This document shows positions 14,501-27,804 of a DNA stretch of 64,000 nt, one piece after another. The DNA is from Dipetalonema caudispina. Its lineage: Eukaryota > Nematoda > Chromadorea > Rhabditida > Onchocercidae. Positions within the stretch are counted from its first letter, which is position 1. Each line of letters starts with the position of its first letter. A program made the position numbers and the translations under genes. The DNA lies in the NCBI GenBank assembly GCA_013365325.1, contig JABVXV010000080.1, forward strand, positions 1 through 64,000, given 5' to 3'. Below the pieces are notes generated by a model that worked only from the letters and a program-made list of their open reading frames with translations, had not been told where the DNA came from and searched no databases.

Positions 14501-16774
14501 TTAAACTACAGCCTGGATGATCTTTATTACTGAAGGGTATTTCAGAAATTATGAAATCTATGTATTCTGAAACCAAATTCAACCCCTTAGATACATTTTT
14601 AATTTGCTTCTTAGTGCTAAAGCCAAATTCAAATGTATAAAGCGCAATTTACTGAAATTCGCATTCATGGCTGATCAATGTTAAAATTAGCAACTGAAAT
14701 GATGTATATCCAAAAAAGAAACTAAGGAATTGACTGAATAATAGATGAGGCATTTTCAAATGATATACGAATATAGACTGAAATAATAATTAAGATGGGA
14801 AATATAATCAAGGGTTTGCAAAATGAGACCGCAGAAATGCCCTACTAGTACCAATCCAAGTCAACTGTGTTATGGTAGTTGCGGGGGAATTTTTACGAAA
14901 ATTAGGAAATTTTTGAGAAGTTGATCGTTTGGTTAAATTTCTATTATCCATACCCATACTTTTTTTACAGTTGTTTAAAACAGAAAAAATGGGTTGGGGT
15001 GTTCGATCGATGGTTGACATTCCAGCGGGTGTTTTCTTATGTACTTATGCTGGTGCAATACTTACAGACAGCCAAGCGGAAAGGGAAGGCAAAGCGGTAA
15101 GTTTTTCTTGGAGTTCTCTTTTTTTGGTTTCTCTTCTTTATGCACAATCAGCAGAACAATTACATTTTGATATCTTTTAGTGTACATTTAAGGTAATTGC
15201 TAACAATTTTTTTCTAGTATCTGTAGCTATGTTAGAACATTCATTGCTGGATAAATTGTCAGTAAAGCGTATAAATACTATTTCTATACTATTTCAATAA
15301 ATATTTATAGTTCGGTGATGAATATTTTGCTGATGTAAATTTGGTAGATAACGTTGAAAAGGAAAAGCGTAATGCTGGTGTTGATTTGGGAGATTCAAAT
15401 GATGGATATTATTCAGATGAAGAAAATAATTGCGGTAAAATTCAACATTTTGACTCATCTTTTAAGATGGATTATGACTAAATGTTTAAAAAGCTATCAG
15501 GTTGTTTTCTTAAGGCGGTGGATCTAATTTATCGATTGAAAGTGGATCGATTACAGTTGATGAAGATACATGTGAGGAAGACGAGGATTATGATAGGTCG
15601 GGGAAATCAATTATTTTTTTGTTATTTTTATGGTGATAAGGAAGAGATTTCACCGTTGGCTGCAGTCACTGGTATATAAATAAGGAATAGCTGTTATTAA
15701 AATCTGAAAATTTTCAAGCTTCTGAATTATAATCTTTATCAATTGTAAACTGTGTGTTCCAGTGGCCAAGATTCGTCATTCTCTTCAGAAGGAAGTCATT
15801 CCGAGATTAGAGCAGTCAAAACGCAAAAACGTCGAAAACTTGTGCAAGAAGAACAACAGGATCCTTCAGCAAAGGAATTAGTAAGTTTCACTGGCATTCT
15901 TTTTAGAGCTATAAGTGCAAAACTTTGTTTTGGTTTGGATTTCAAAATTTTTATGAATTATTTTCAGGGAAAAAATGAGTTAGCTACAGCGGATCTGGAC
16001 TATGCTCGTTCATCACTTGTCATGGTGGAATCAGATGTCTTTACGGGTGAAACGAAATCAGACAGTGATGATATTCCGGCAGTTGAACCAGCAGGTATCA
16101 ATTCGGCTTTCTTCTAAGCGTCCATAATTTTCGATAGTTCGGCACTTCCAAGTAACGAGACAATGAATGTTATTTAAATTTTCGAAATTCATTTCCTCAA
16201 AGTTTTGCTGATTTTATCGTCGTATAAGAATTTTGAATTAGGTCCACCCGAAGGTCGTTTCGATATGGTAAAATACGTTGAAAACATGGAACTTCCATCA
16301 CTGTACACAATTGATGCTAAGAAAAAGGGCAACATTGGGCGATTTTTCAATCATAGCTGTCAACCTAACATTCGTGCCCAGTTGGTATATGTTGATACTC
16401 ATGATTTTCGTTTGCCTTGGATTGCATTTTTCACGACAACGAAGATCTCTGCTGGTTCAGTATGTTACTTCTGTCTAACTGTTCAGATTTCGGTTAATTT
16501 TTGGAAAATAAAATACAATTTCTTTGGATAAGGCTTTTTCTACGTCTTTGATTTCTTATGGAGGTGCTTGGTGAGGAAATAAATTTGTCATATAAACTTA
16601 GTCAAATAGAATTCCAATCAAAAAGTGAGCAAAGTTCTATGTAAAACTGAAAGTGCTCTTTTGTATTTTCTTTAGGAACTGTTTTGGGATTACGGTTATT
16701 CGGAAGGTGCTGTAGATGGAAAGCAGCTCGAATGCTTTTGCGGATCACGTTTTTGTCGCAAGCGTCTTCTCTAA
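5598..16774 (+). CDS. met-2: SETDB1/MET-2-type histone H3 lysine-9 methyltransferase
   Basis: Thirty-two exons give 3900 nt, 1299 aa. Tudor-like repeats lie at about 364-570 (exons 9200-9373, 9640-9776, 9866-9950, 10033-10125, 10333-10464). A methyl-CpG-binding-like domain is at about 738-835 (11700-11867, 12116-12241; YRTPCGISIY). A Cys-rich pre-SET is at 836-1002 (12510-13709). The SET domain is split: the N half is 1003-1044 (14971-15096; GWGVRS), then an acidic Ser/Glu-rich insertion of about 150 residues (15311-16094), then the C half (16242-16459, 16676-16774) with NHSC at 1231-1234 and WDYGY at 1271-1275. The post-SET has C1287, C1289 and C1294. All catalytic motifs are present, so an active enzyme is expected. 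The family methylates H3K9 to silence repeats and heterochromatin. Residues 1-360 match no domain I know. The start at 5598 and a 27-nt exon at 7006-7032 are the weakest parts; donors at 7915 (GTCGAA) and 11532 (GTCTGC) are non-consensus but in phase. Confidence 0.95.
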
Positions 16775-17475
16775 GCTCTTGGCTATTTGATAAATGATAT
16801 TTCAACTCGTTTCCGAACTGCTGTTCATCTCAAGAAGTTCGGATCCGAAATTTCTAATTTTTACCCGTAAATAAACATCTCATGCTATGTGTTGAATGCA
16901 CTGTACTAAATTACCCTCGGTAATCTAACTCTGTAGATTGGACAACATTTTGAAGCACATTAAATTATATGAAATTTCATCTTTTCTTTCGAAGTTTGTC
17001 TTGAAGATTGCATGTTGAATAAAAAAGACAACAGTGAATCATATTTCCGAAATAGATAATCTTGCTATATCAATCCTCGAGCATCGCTTTTCAATATGTT
17101 TTTGCTATTTTTAAACTTCTCGAATTTTTCAATTAGTATCTGTGTCGCGAATTCCGATAATGAACGCAGTAATAATGTTTTATTCGGATTTGCGTAACTG
17201 AACTGCTTTGCGTTCGAATCCATAAAATAGTTATGACAAGAAAGAAGATCCTGTCGAGAAATTACACTAAATCTAGATTTTTTGACATTTAGTCGGGGTT
17301 TCATACTGCAACTCACTATATCCACGATTTTTTTTTATCTGGAAAATCGCAGATAAAGAAAGCTCAGATTATGGCAGAGGTGTAGTGGGTTTTTCCATCG
17401 AAAAAGTGAAAAATTATTTTATAGAAATTTCATAGGAATGAGCAATCTCGCAGGACTTTTTCTTGTAGGATTCGT
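16775..17475. other. Convergent spacer between SETDB1 and collagen A
   Basis: About 700 bp between two converging genes, expected to hold both 3' ends. An AATAAA at 16869-16874, 95 bases after the SETDB1 stop, is the likely polyadenylation signal. Nothing else was recognised. Confidence 0.6.
16869..16874 (+). terminator. AATAAA polyadenylation signal of SETDB1
   Basis: Canonical hexamer 95 bases downstream of the SETDB1 stop codon on the sense strand. Confidence 0.6.
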
Positions 17476-20400
17476 TTAACGTCTTGTACCATCTTCGAAG
17501 AAGACACCACCATCCAAAGCACAGTATTTTGGACAAATACCGCGTTCGCCTTGCGGTCCGGGATGTCCTACTGGCCCTGGTTGTCCATCCTCGCCTGGTT
17601 GACCCGGTTGACCGGGTGGTCCTGGTGGTCCTTGCATTCCTTGTGGGCCCTCCGATCCTGGACGTCCTGCTGGACCCTGATCACCAGGCAGTCCTTGTGG
17701 TCCCTGCAACGATCATTTCGCATTATCATATTTCAGATTCAAGTTTGATGTTTTCTGAGTCAGAATCTTTTTCAAAAAATTGAAGAAAATTCAGAACTTA
17801 CGGGTTCACCAGGCGCACCTGGATCACCGGGCGTTGCTGGTGTACTCATAGCTGGTCGTCCCGGATCCCCTCTTGGTCCCTCACGTCCTGGCTCTCCTGG
17901 TGGTCCGGGTTGTCCTGGAGGACCTTGTGGTCCTGGTGGTCCATCATTACCATTTCGACCTGGATATCCAGGTGGGCCAGCATTTCCTGAAATTAGTTTA
18001 AGAACGCTAAAATTATATTTGAAATATCGATCTACGTCTGCATTCTCAGGTTAAGGTTAAATTAACTGGTTTTCTTGAAAATTGAAAAGAAGAGTCAAGG
18101 AAAAGTAAGGTGAACCTTGGTCGCCTTGGGGTCCTGGCGGTCCCGGTTCTCCTGGTGGGCACGGTGAGCATGGTGGTTCGACAACTTCTTCGCAAATTCT
18201 AAAACAGACAATCTTCGATCACCTGGAAAATACACCTTCATCATATTTTCTTTGAGTAATAGTTTCAACTTTGAAGCGGAGGAGGACGGAACTGTGTAAA
18301 GAAAAACTAACGCTGGAGGTCTTCCGGGAAATCCTGGCGGTCCAGGTGCACCTGGACGTCCAGGAATACCATTTTTGCCTGGAAGGCCGTCTTGACCAGG
18401 AAGTCCTGGTAAGCAGCAACCTGAAAGTTGTGAAATTAGCTGATATATTTTTTCGACAGAATAATCCGCAGTTTTGGCAGCTTAAATTCGAAACTAAGTA
18501 ATGTTCTGTTTGTGGATTTAAAATTGGAAAGTTAGAAATTCAAATTATGGTCAGGTTCAAAATCTTGGAATAATTTCGAACGTTCAATATTAAGTGAATT
18601 TAAATTTCTAAAATTCAAAAGGACCTTCACAATAACTGCTTTGCCTCTTAATGCGACCAGAAGCGACGGTTTCATTGCGTAAAAGTTTTTGAAATACCGG
18701 TGTTACACCTCGAGGTCCTGCTCGATGCTCATTCACTTCCATCATTACATCTCGGGCTGATAACTGCAATGACAGATTTTACTATTTTTTAATTCGAACT
18801 TACCATACTTCATAGAAATTTTTTCATTTTTGTAACATCTACGGATTTATTTAATTTTGCTAATGAATAAGTAAAAAGATAAACGATTGTTCACATCAAT
18901 CAATTCGATCTCCAGTAAAGTGTTTATGTCAAAGAAATGTTTTGGATCGCGTAGATAAAAAAATTAAATCGAATGGTCTAGAGAAATAACGGATTCCTCC
19001 TCTATACCAGAGTTTATAGACAGATTTAACCTTTCGTGTGTTTAGTTAACCTCTAGTAGTACCATCTATGTCCTTCATTTTATATAAATAATGCTTCCCA
19101 AAAAATGAAAACTGCTAATTTTCTCTGTGATATATTAGAAAGCCAATAAATATTTTTGAATGTCTTACTCGAAACTTCAATTTTTCATAAGAATAACTAC
19201 AAAGTGCAATGGAATGGTCCTGTTGGGTAATGTCTTGTTAAAATAGTTTGTCGTTATAGTAAAGTTTAAGGCTGTGATGATAAGAAGTATAAAATTGATG
19301 ATAATTGAAAATTGCAATATATAACCCTCAACATATCTATTGTCCAATTCCTTCAAGGCTATTCCACCGCATTTGCCATTATATCGTTGGTATTAATTTT
19401 TAACCAAAAGTTAGAATTTTAATTCACTCTCAGATTTCTCCTTGAAAATTGTTAGTAATGATAACTTGTTAGTGATAATCTTATTAGCTGCCATCATTAC
19501 GATAATCTTGTTAGTTACTATCATTACGATAATTTTTACATTTACATTTTCGGTGTAGACAATTATCTGATTGATAAAACGTTTAGATGTGTTGATGTAA
19601 CTAACTCAACTTTATCACTACGCGCTTTTTTTTTTTTTTTTTTTTTTTTTTGTTTACGGATATGAAACATTGGTATTTCTGATGAATTTATGAATCAGAG
19701 CAAGAGACTTTCATTGAAATGTAATTAACAGTGAAAGCAATGATAATTACTACTACTCAGAGGAACTGGTTATCTCTATTGCATTCATTTAGAAAAGAAG
19801 AATTCACGATAAGATATGTCAAACTAAACTATTCATTATATTTGTTTATTTGTTTGTCTGTCCGCATATTTTTCCATTGTCTATCTTTGTCTATATCATT
19901 TCTTAAAAGATATTACAATGCACTTGTTAAGAGGAAATTTAAATTAAACTTTACAAAATTCCTTATTCATTTTTAGCAATTTATATAACTAATCTCTTTA
20001 TCCATTGATGATAAAGAGACAGAGAGATTATGCTCCTTTCAAACATTTTCATTGAATTTTGAGAAGGAAACATTTGACATTTCTTCGATTGTTGTCAAAA
20101 AGTAATGCATGAAGGAAACAAATTAACAAAGACTATTTTTTTTAAAAGAGTTATTGGTTTCTTTAGAGAGAACATTACGAAACATCAAAAGTCAGCGATA
20201 TGAATCATTTTTGTCAAAAGTTTTGAAGATTACTATCACATTTTCCTCGATGGAATTGATAGTAGGAGAAGGAAATATACAATAAATGATGATCTGGAAA
20301 AAGTTATGCACAAATGTGGAAAAAATAGAGAATGATTTTTATGAATTGCTACAATCCATAAAAATATGATCATGAATTATGACAAACCATCAGAAAATGC

Positions 20401-20961
20401 ACTATCCGTCAAAATAAAACTATCAATTGGTTTCTTAAACTGAAGATTCTAAGGTTTTTTTCAGTCTTACAACGACGAATACAAACTGTTACCTATAAAA
20501 GAATCACATCATTATACTGTCAATTATCTTGTCCATATCAACAGTTATCTTTTCTACTTTTTAGCATATTCTCAGATTAAATAATGAGAAACAGCGGGAT
20601 AGATAGACAGAAGCAAGAAAAAAAAAAAAAAAAAAGAAATCACATAGTTTTCAGTGGCTGAATCTAAAAAACTTTGATCGTTGTTACCGCCATTACTATA
20701 CCTTGTCACGATGTGGACCGAAGACTTAAATAATGGAAAGAGGAACAGAAACTAAGAAGAATGAAACCTATGGAAGTTCAGTGGAAAAATTACCTTACAA
20801 AATTCCATTTCTGATTGTACTCGCATATGTATCGAATTGACATAATTGTTGATCATTGGTAGAGTGATAAAAACGGCCAGAATTGCCACAAATGAAAATG
20901 TTACAGCCGAAAATGTTACCAGCCGATAAGCTTTTTCGCGTATTTCCGATTCGATTAGCAT
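17476..20961 (-). CDS. Cuticle collagen A
   Basis: Six exons on the minus strand: 20961-20794, 18763-18625, 18420-18312, 18198-18116, 17986-17802, 17703-17476; 912 nt, 303 aa. A short cytosolic start is followed by a membrane anchor at about 13-36 (type II signal anchor). A subtilisin-type cleavage site RIKR is at 93-96. A CC pair opens the first Gly-X-Y run, a second Cys cluster (PPCSPC) separates it from the main collagen domain, and the C-terminus is a non-collagenous tail with [11 protein letters not shown] ending FEDGTRR. Such proteins are secreted by the hypodermis, trimerise, and are cross-linked by tyrosine and cysteine into the cuticle. Intron 1 is about 2 kb and carries a poly-T tract, which suggests it could hold regulatory sequence. 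Which C. elegans col gene is closest cannot be told by eye. Confidence 0.96.
19626..19651. repeat. Poly-T tract of 26 bases in collagen A intron 1
   Basis: An uninterrupted run of 26 T on the plus strand inside the large first intron of collagen A. Length is likely polymorphic. Confidence 0.95.
20618..20635. repeat. Poly-A tract of 18 bases in collagen A intron 1
   Basis: Run of 18 A just inside the 5' end of intron 1 of collagen A. Together with the T tract about 1 kb away it could come from a retroposed insertion or from slippage; no target-site duplication was recognised. Confidence 0.9.
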
Positions 20962-23677
20962 AATGACAGGTTAGACCCAAACTTTACTTTAGGACCTAAA
21001 ATGATCAAGCGACGATCATTTCTGCTAATATAATGAGCTTGTTGTAATGACTCCTAAATTAATGATCGAATTACAATTCAGTAAACTTTTAAAATATGCA
21101 AATCATTGTAATTAACCAATATCTTACCACATACTGTATTTATATAGATGTGTATGTATGTGTGTGTGTGTGTGTGTGTGTGTGCATGTGTATGTGTAAG
21201 ATGAGAATTAAATGAAAATGGTAACAATTTATATATTGAAACCAAAAAGTTGACTGTGTTGCAGGAGGTGTTGTGCAGGGTTTGCTTTTTTGGAGGAAGA
21301 ATGAACTCCGCCCTGAGGAATCTTGACGAGGAACAGAAGAAGGAAAACGGCAAGATGGATAAAAGCAGAAAAGAGGAGGACTATGTTCCGTAACCGAACA
21401 TCAGAATATACAATTCCTGTTTGTCTCATCCCTTCATCTCCCCGCGGCGATTAACTACTGTCAATATCACTAAGAGAGAAATGTATGATAATGATAGCAA
21501 TGGTATGCCTACCCATCTGTTCTGGTTACACGAAATATTCCTATCCTTCACTGTCCACGCTGTTGATCCAGAAGAATTATCTTGACAAACAACCTATATT
21601 ATATTTCCAACACATCAAAATCATTTTTGTCATTCTTTCTCTCTCTCTCTCTTACTCGATCTTATGAACAGAGTGAGAGAATGGTCAACTTTAGGCCATT
21701 TTTCTCTGAATTGGCTGACAAGAACATGAGACAAACTTGATCCATATTCTTTCCTCATAATTTTCAACTTTCTACAATCACACATGTATGTTCCAAAAAC
21801 TTCTGTCTAAGATCACTATTGCAACCAGTGATATAATTTATTGTATCTGTCATTTCATGGGTCATCATTCCCTAACCTCTAACCTCCGAACGTCCATGAT
21901 TCCATCAGTTACTGTTTTCAACCATCCATACTGTTCGTAATAAAGGAAGTATTTTTCTACATATCAGATAAAGTCATATCATTATCAGAAAACTAATTCT
22001 ACAAACTAATCTAAACAGCACACATCTTCATTTCATGATTCAAAATCATTATAGTTAAATGCCATTTACAATGAAATATATTTATTTCCACTAGCATCCA
22101 TTCCATATATATGTGTTGATTTACAATTATTTTTAAAATTTTAAAAAATTTAATTCCTCTAATATGGGTAAGATGATGAAAACTGATCAGTATGTCTAAA
22201 AATTCTCGAAGTTGAAGCTACAACTGAATACATATTAGATATTTTCCAATTTCCACATTTAATATAACAAACGATTCCATTTATGAATGTACAAACAACA
22301 AAAGGAATAAATTTCTTAAATCTTTCTGGATTATTGGAACAACAATTACTTTGTTTTCGAGTCCAGTGGTTTTTTTTTCGTATTACGTTTTTGGAAGTAC
22401 AATTCATAAATCCAGTTTTCTACGACCTGAGCTCTCTCTCTCTAATATTTACGAAAGAAAAAAGTCCAATCAAATTCCTTCTTTTTCTTTCATAATGACT
22501 GTTGGATAACAACGAAAGCTTTTTTTTTTCAAATTAAAACAGAAATTGTTCAACTGCCACCAATAGATTGAATATTTAATTTTTTTTTCCTGATTTTTCT
22601 TTGCTTATCACACCGAATACATATAATTCTTGCCGTAAGGTACGGAAATTTTATTATGGTTGGGAAATTATAATTTTCTGTTTTTTTTATAAAGTTTATT
22701 TTTTTGTATTTCATAATTCAATCTTCCAATCAATCTTTCATTACTTTTGTTGTAAATAGAAACCCGAATTCGGACCATATTCAAGTAATTGCTGTGATTT
22801 CACCTTTCACTCGTATTTGTGCTACAAATCCAAATGAAAAGTTAAATGAATAATTATAATTCTGACTTCTTGATTTCACTCGTAAATAGGCTTTGATGTC
22901 AAAAAACATCTGCCATTCTGAGTTCGCTACTTTCAATTTAGTTTAGCTTTATAAGCATGAAGACTATCGAATTTCAATGAAATTATCGAAAATATTTGAT
23001 ATTTTCTTCATTTCTTTCCAGAAGCACAGTAAATTTCAGGAAAAATGAAATGGATTTTGTAAAGGAAGTGATATATGAAAAAGTGGCTCGGAGAAAAATT
23101 ATTAATAAGTTCTTGCAAACTCTTGCAATATCTTGCATGATTTTTTTTTCCAAAAGTAAAGATTTATCGTACTTATTGAGGGAACAGAAAATGTGCTGAA
23201 TAAACAATGCAAATGTTGGATGTGCGATGTAAGATGTCGCACAAGTAGTATTGATGGAGTGCAATGCAAGAAAATTGCAAATTTCTGTGCGAATCATTTA
23301 TTACTGGACTTCTCCTTTGCGTAGCTATCATTCTTTTTTTTGTTTGCATTTCTACTGTAATTTTTTTTAAACAAGAGATTTAAGTCGATCGTAAAGTGTT
23401 GAAAATAACTTCACAAGTGGAAAAAATTTGTTGTAACGTTGAAAATTCCAAAAAAATGACGACGAAGACCAATGCACAATATAATCCTAAAATAGTTGAA
23501 AATATTTCAGTATTTTAGAAAAAAATACAAGAAGTGAAGATCGTTTTTGTTTAAAATTATGACATAAGTACTGTAAATTTACACAACCAAATTGCAATGA
23601 ATTTCGAGAAAAAAAAAACAAAAAAAATTCTAACGAATTTCGAATGATTCAGGAAAAATATGACGAAATCTTGAGTA
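20962..23677. other. Intergenic between the two collagens
   Basis: About 2.7 kb of AT-rich sequence with the 5' flank of collagen A and the 3' flank of collagen B. It contains a TG microsatellite (21149-21197). A minus-strand open frame at 22159-22407 of 82 codons looks somewhat protein-like near its end but has no family I recognise and no clear splice context, so it is not called as a gene. Confidence 0.5.
21149..21197. repeat. (TG)n microsatellite
   Basis: TGTG repeat with flanking TATG/CATG variants, about 49 bases, roughly 190 bp upstream of the collagen A start codon. Confidence 0.95.
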
Positions 23678-26492
<2,815 letters not shown>

Positions 26493-26499
26493 CTAAAGT
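26493..26499 (-). promoter_or_regulatory. Putative trans-splice acceptor of collagen B
   Basis: On the minus strand ACTTTAG directly precedes the ATG, after an AT-rich stretch. With no upstream coding exon evident, a spliced leader is the simplest explanation. Confidence 0.5.
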
Positions 26500-27804
26500 A
26501 ATTTATTACTTTACAAATCTTTATTTATAAATTTTATTTAAATAATTTTGAAATTATCATAGTATTCACGATACAATAACCTTTGAACTGATAGCAATTA
26601 AAGAAAAGGTGTAAAGCATTAGAAGAAGGATAATGAAGTCTTTTGGAACGGAATGAATCTTTAGGTATGACATCAAATTTAATGTAACATTACAATTGTA
26701 TTGGTTTCTACTCTTTCAGCAACTTTTATAGCGGCCATAGTGTGTTTTGCAACAAAAGCCAGCAATATTTTCACCGCTTTCCTGCCCCTTTTCCACTTCT
26801 TTCTCTTCCTGTCCCGAATGTTCGATCGGAATACCGGTTTCGCTTAAGAGAGTGCATTGAGAAGTACCGGATGGAGAAATTCTAACTTGTAAACAGTTCC
26901 ATTACCGTGACCATTTTTTTTAACAACCAGCTACTATTACTAGCTTTGTTATATGCTAAAATTGCGAGTTTGAGGAAAAAAAGAAATGCAATTAGAAAAG
27001 ATAAACGAAGTGAACAATTGTCAAGGACAAGAAGTATCGAGGTAATGAAAAAGGGCCAAGCCTGAACTGTTATCACTTGGCCACCGAAAAGTACCCAAAT
27101 GATCCTTCACTTCATACGTTGTAATCTCATTTCTATTGCATTCATTGAATCAAAACTTTGTCTACTTCTTTAAATACACTTCAATCCCAAGAATAACAAC
27201 TGATTAACCTTATTTCTTAAACAAATACAAAACAAAATTAAAATCGAAGTTTTTGATTTTACGAGAGAGAAGTTAAATTAAAATCCCTCATTCTATTTAT
27301 CTTTGATTTCCTTAAATTCAATTTCCATCTATGAGTTAGATATTTGGGAATTAATTTTTCACACTTTTGCTTTATTTAAACGATGGGTAAATTAAATGCA
27401 ACTGAATGTGAAAGCTTTATCCGTAATAGATTGGAAGTTGCTTCTCACCATTCCGAAATTCCGAATTGGACCTCATATGAATCTTACTGAACTCCTCCGA
27501 GAGATCGCAGAAGTCATCTCCTGTCATTCTATATCACTACACATGCGAATACCATTACTGTTGTAGAAGGTTCGTCGTCGTTTCGAGATTTTTGACCGTT
27601 AGGTTACGAATCCTTTAGACGAAAAAAAAAAGCAGTATCCATTGCAGTATCACGAATTCACGGATCACGTGTGAAGGATAGATCGGTTAGAGTGGAATTT
27701 GATGTTTTAACTGAGAGTTCATATCTAGATTGTAGCTGCTTATGCTTATCTTTCTTCTTTAGTTAGTGATTGTATGATACTTGATGAAGCTAAGTTAGGA
27801 AGGA
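26493..27804. other. Divergent promoter region, collagen B and MLH1
   Basis: About 1.3 kb between head-to-head genes. It must hold the promoter of collagen B (leftward) and of MLH1 (rightward). A T-rich acceptor TTCTTTAG ends at 27762, 42 bases before the MLH1 ATG. Two out-of-frame ATGs at 27774 and 27784 follow it. No other gene was seen. Confidence 0.6.

Noticed and set aside
17212..17225. GCGTTCGAATCC resembling a tRNA B box
   Set aside because: No A box at a suitable distance and no cloverleaf can be folded around it.
19480..19550. Imperfect repeats around ATCATTACGATAAT in collagen A intron 1
   Set aside because: Two diverged copies in AT-rich DNA; too weak to call a repeat element.
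22159..22407. Minus-strand open frame of 82 codons between the collagens
   Set aside because: Somewhat protein-like, but no signal peptide, homologous family, or paired splice sites; kept only as a remark.
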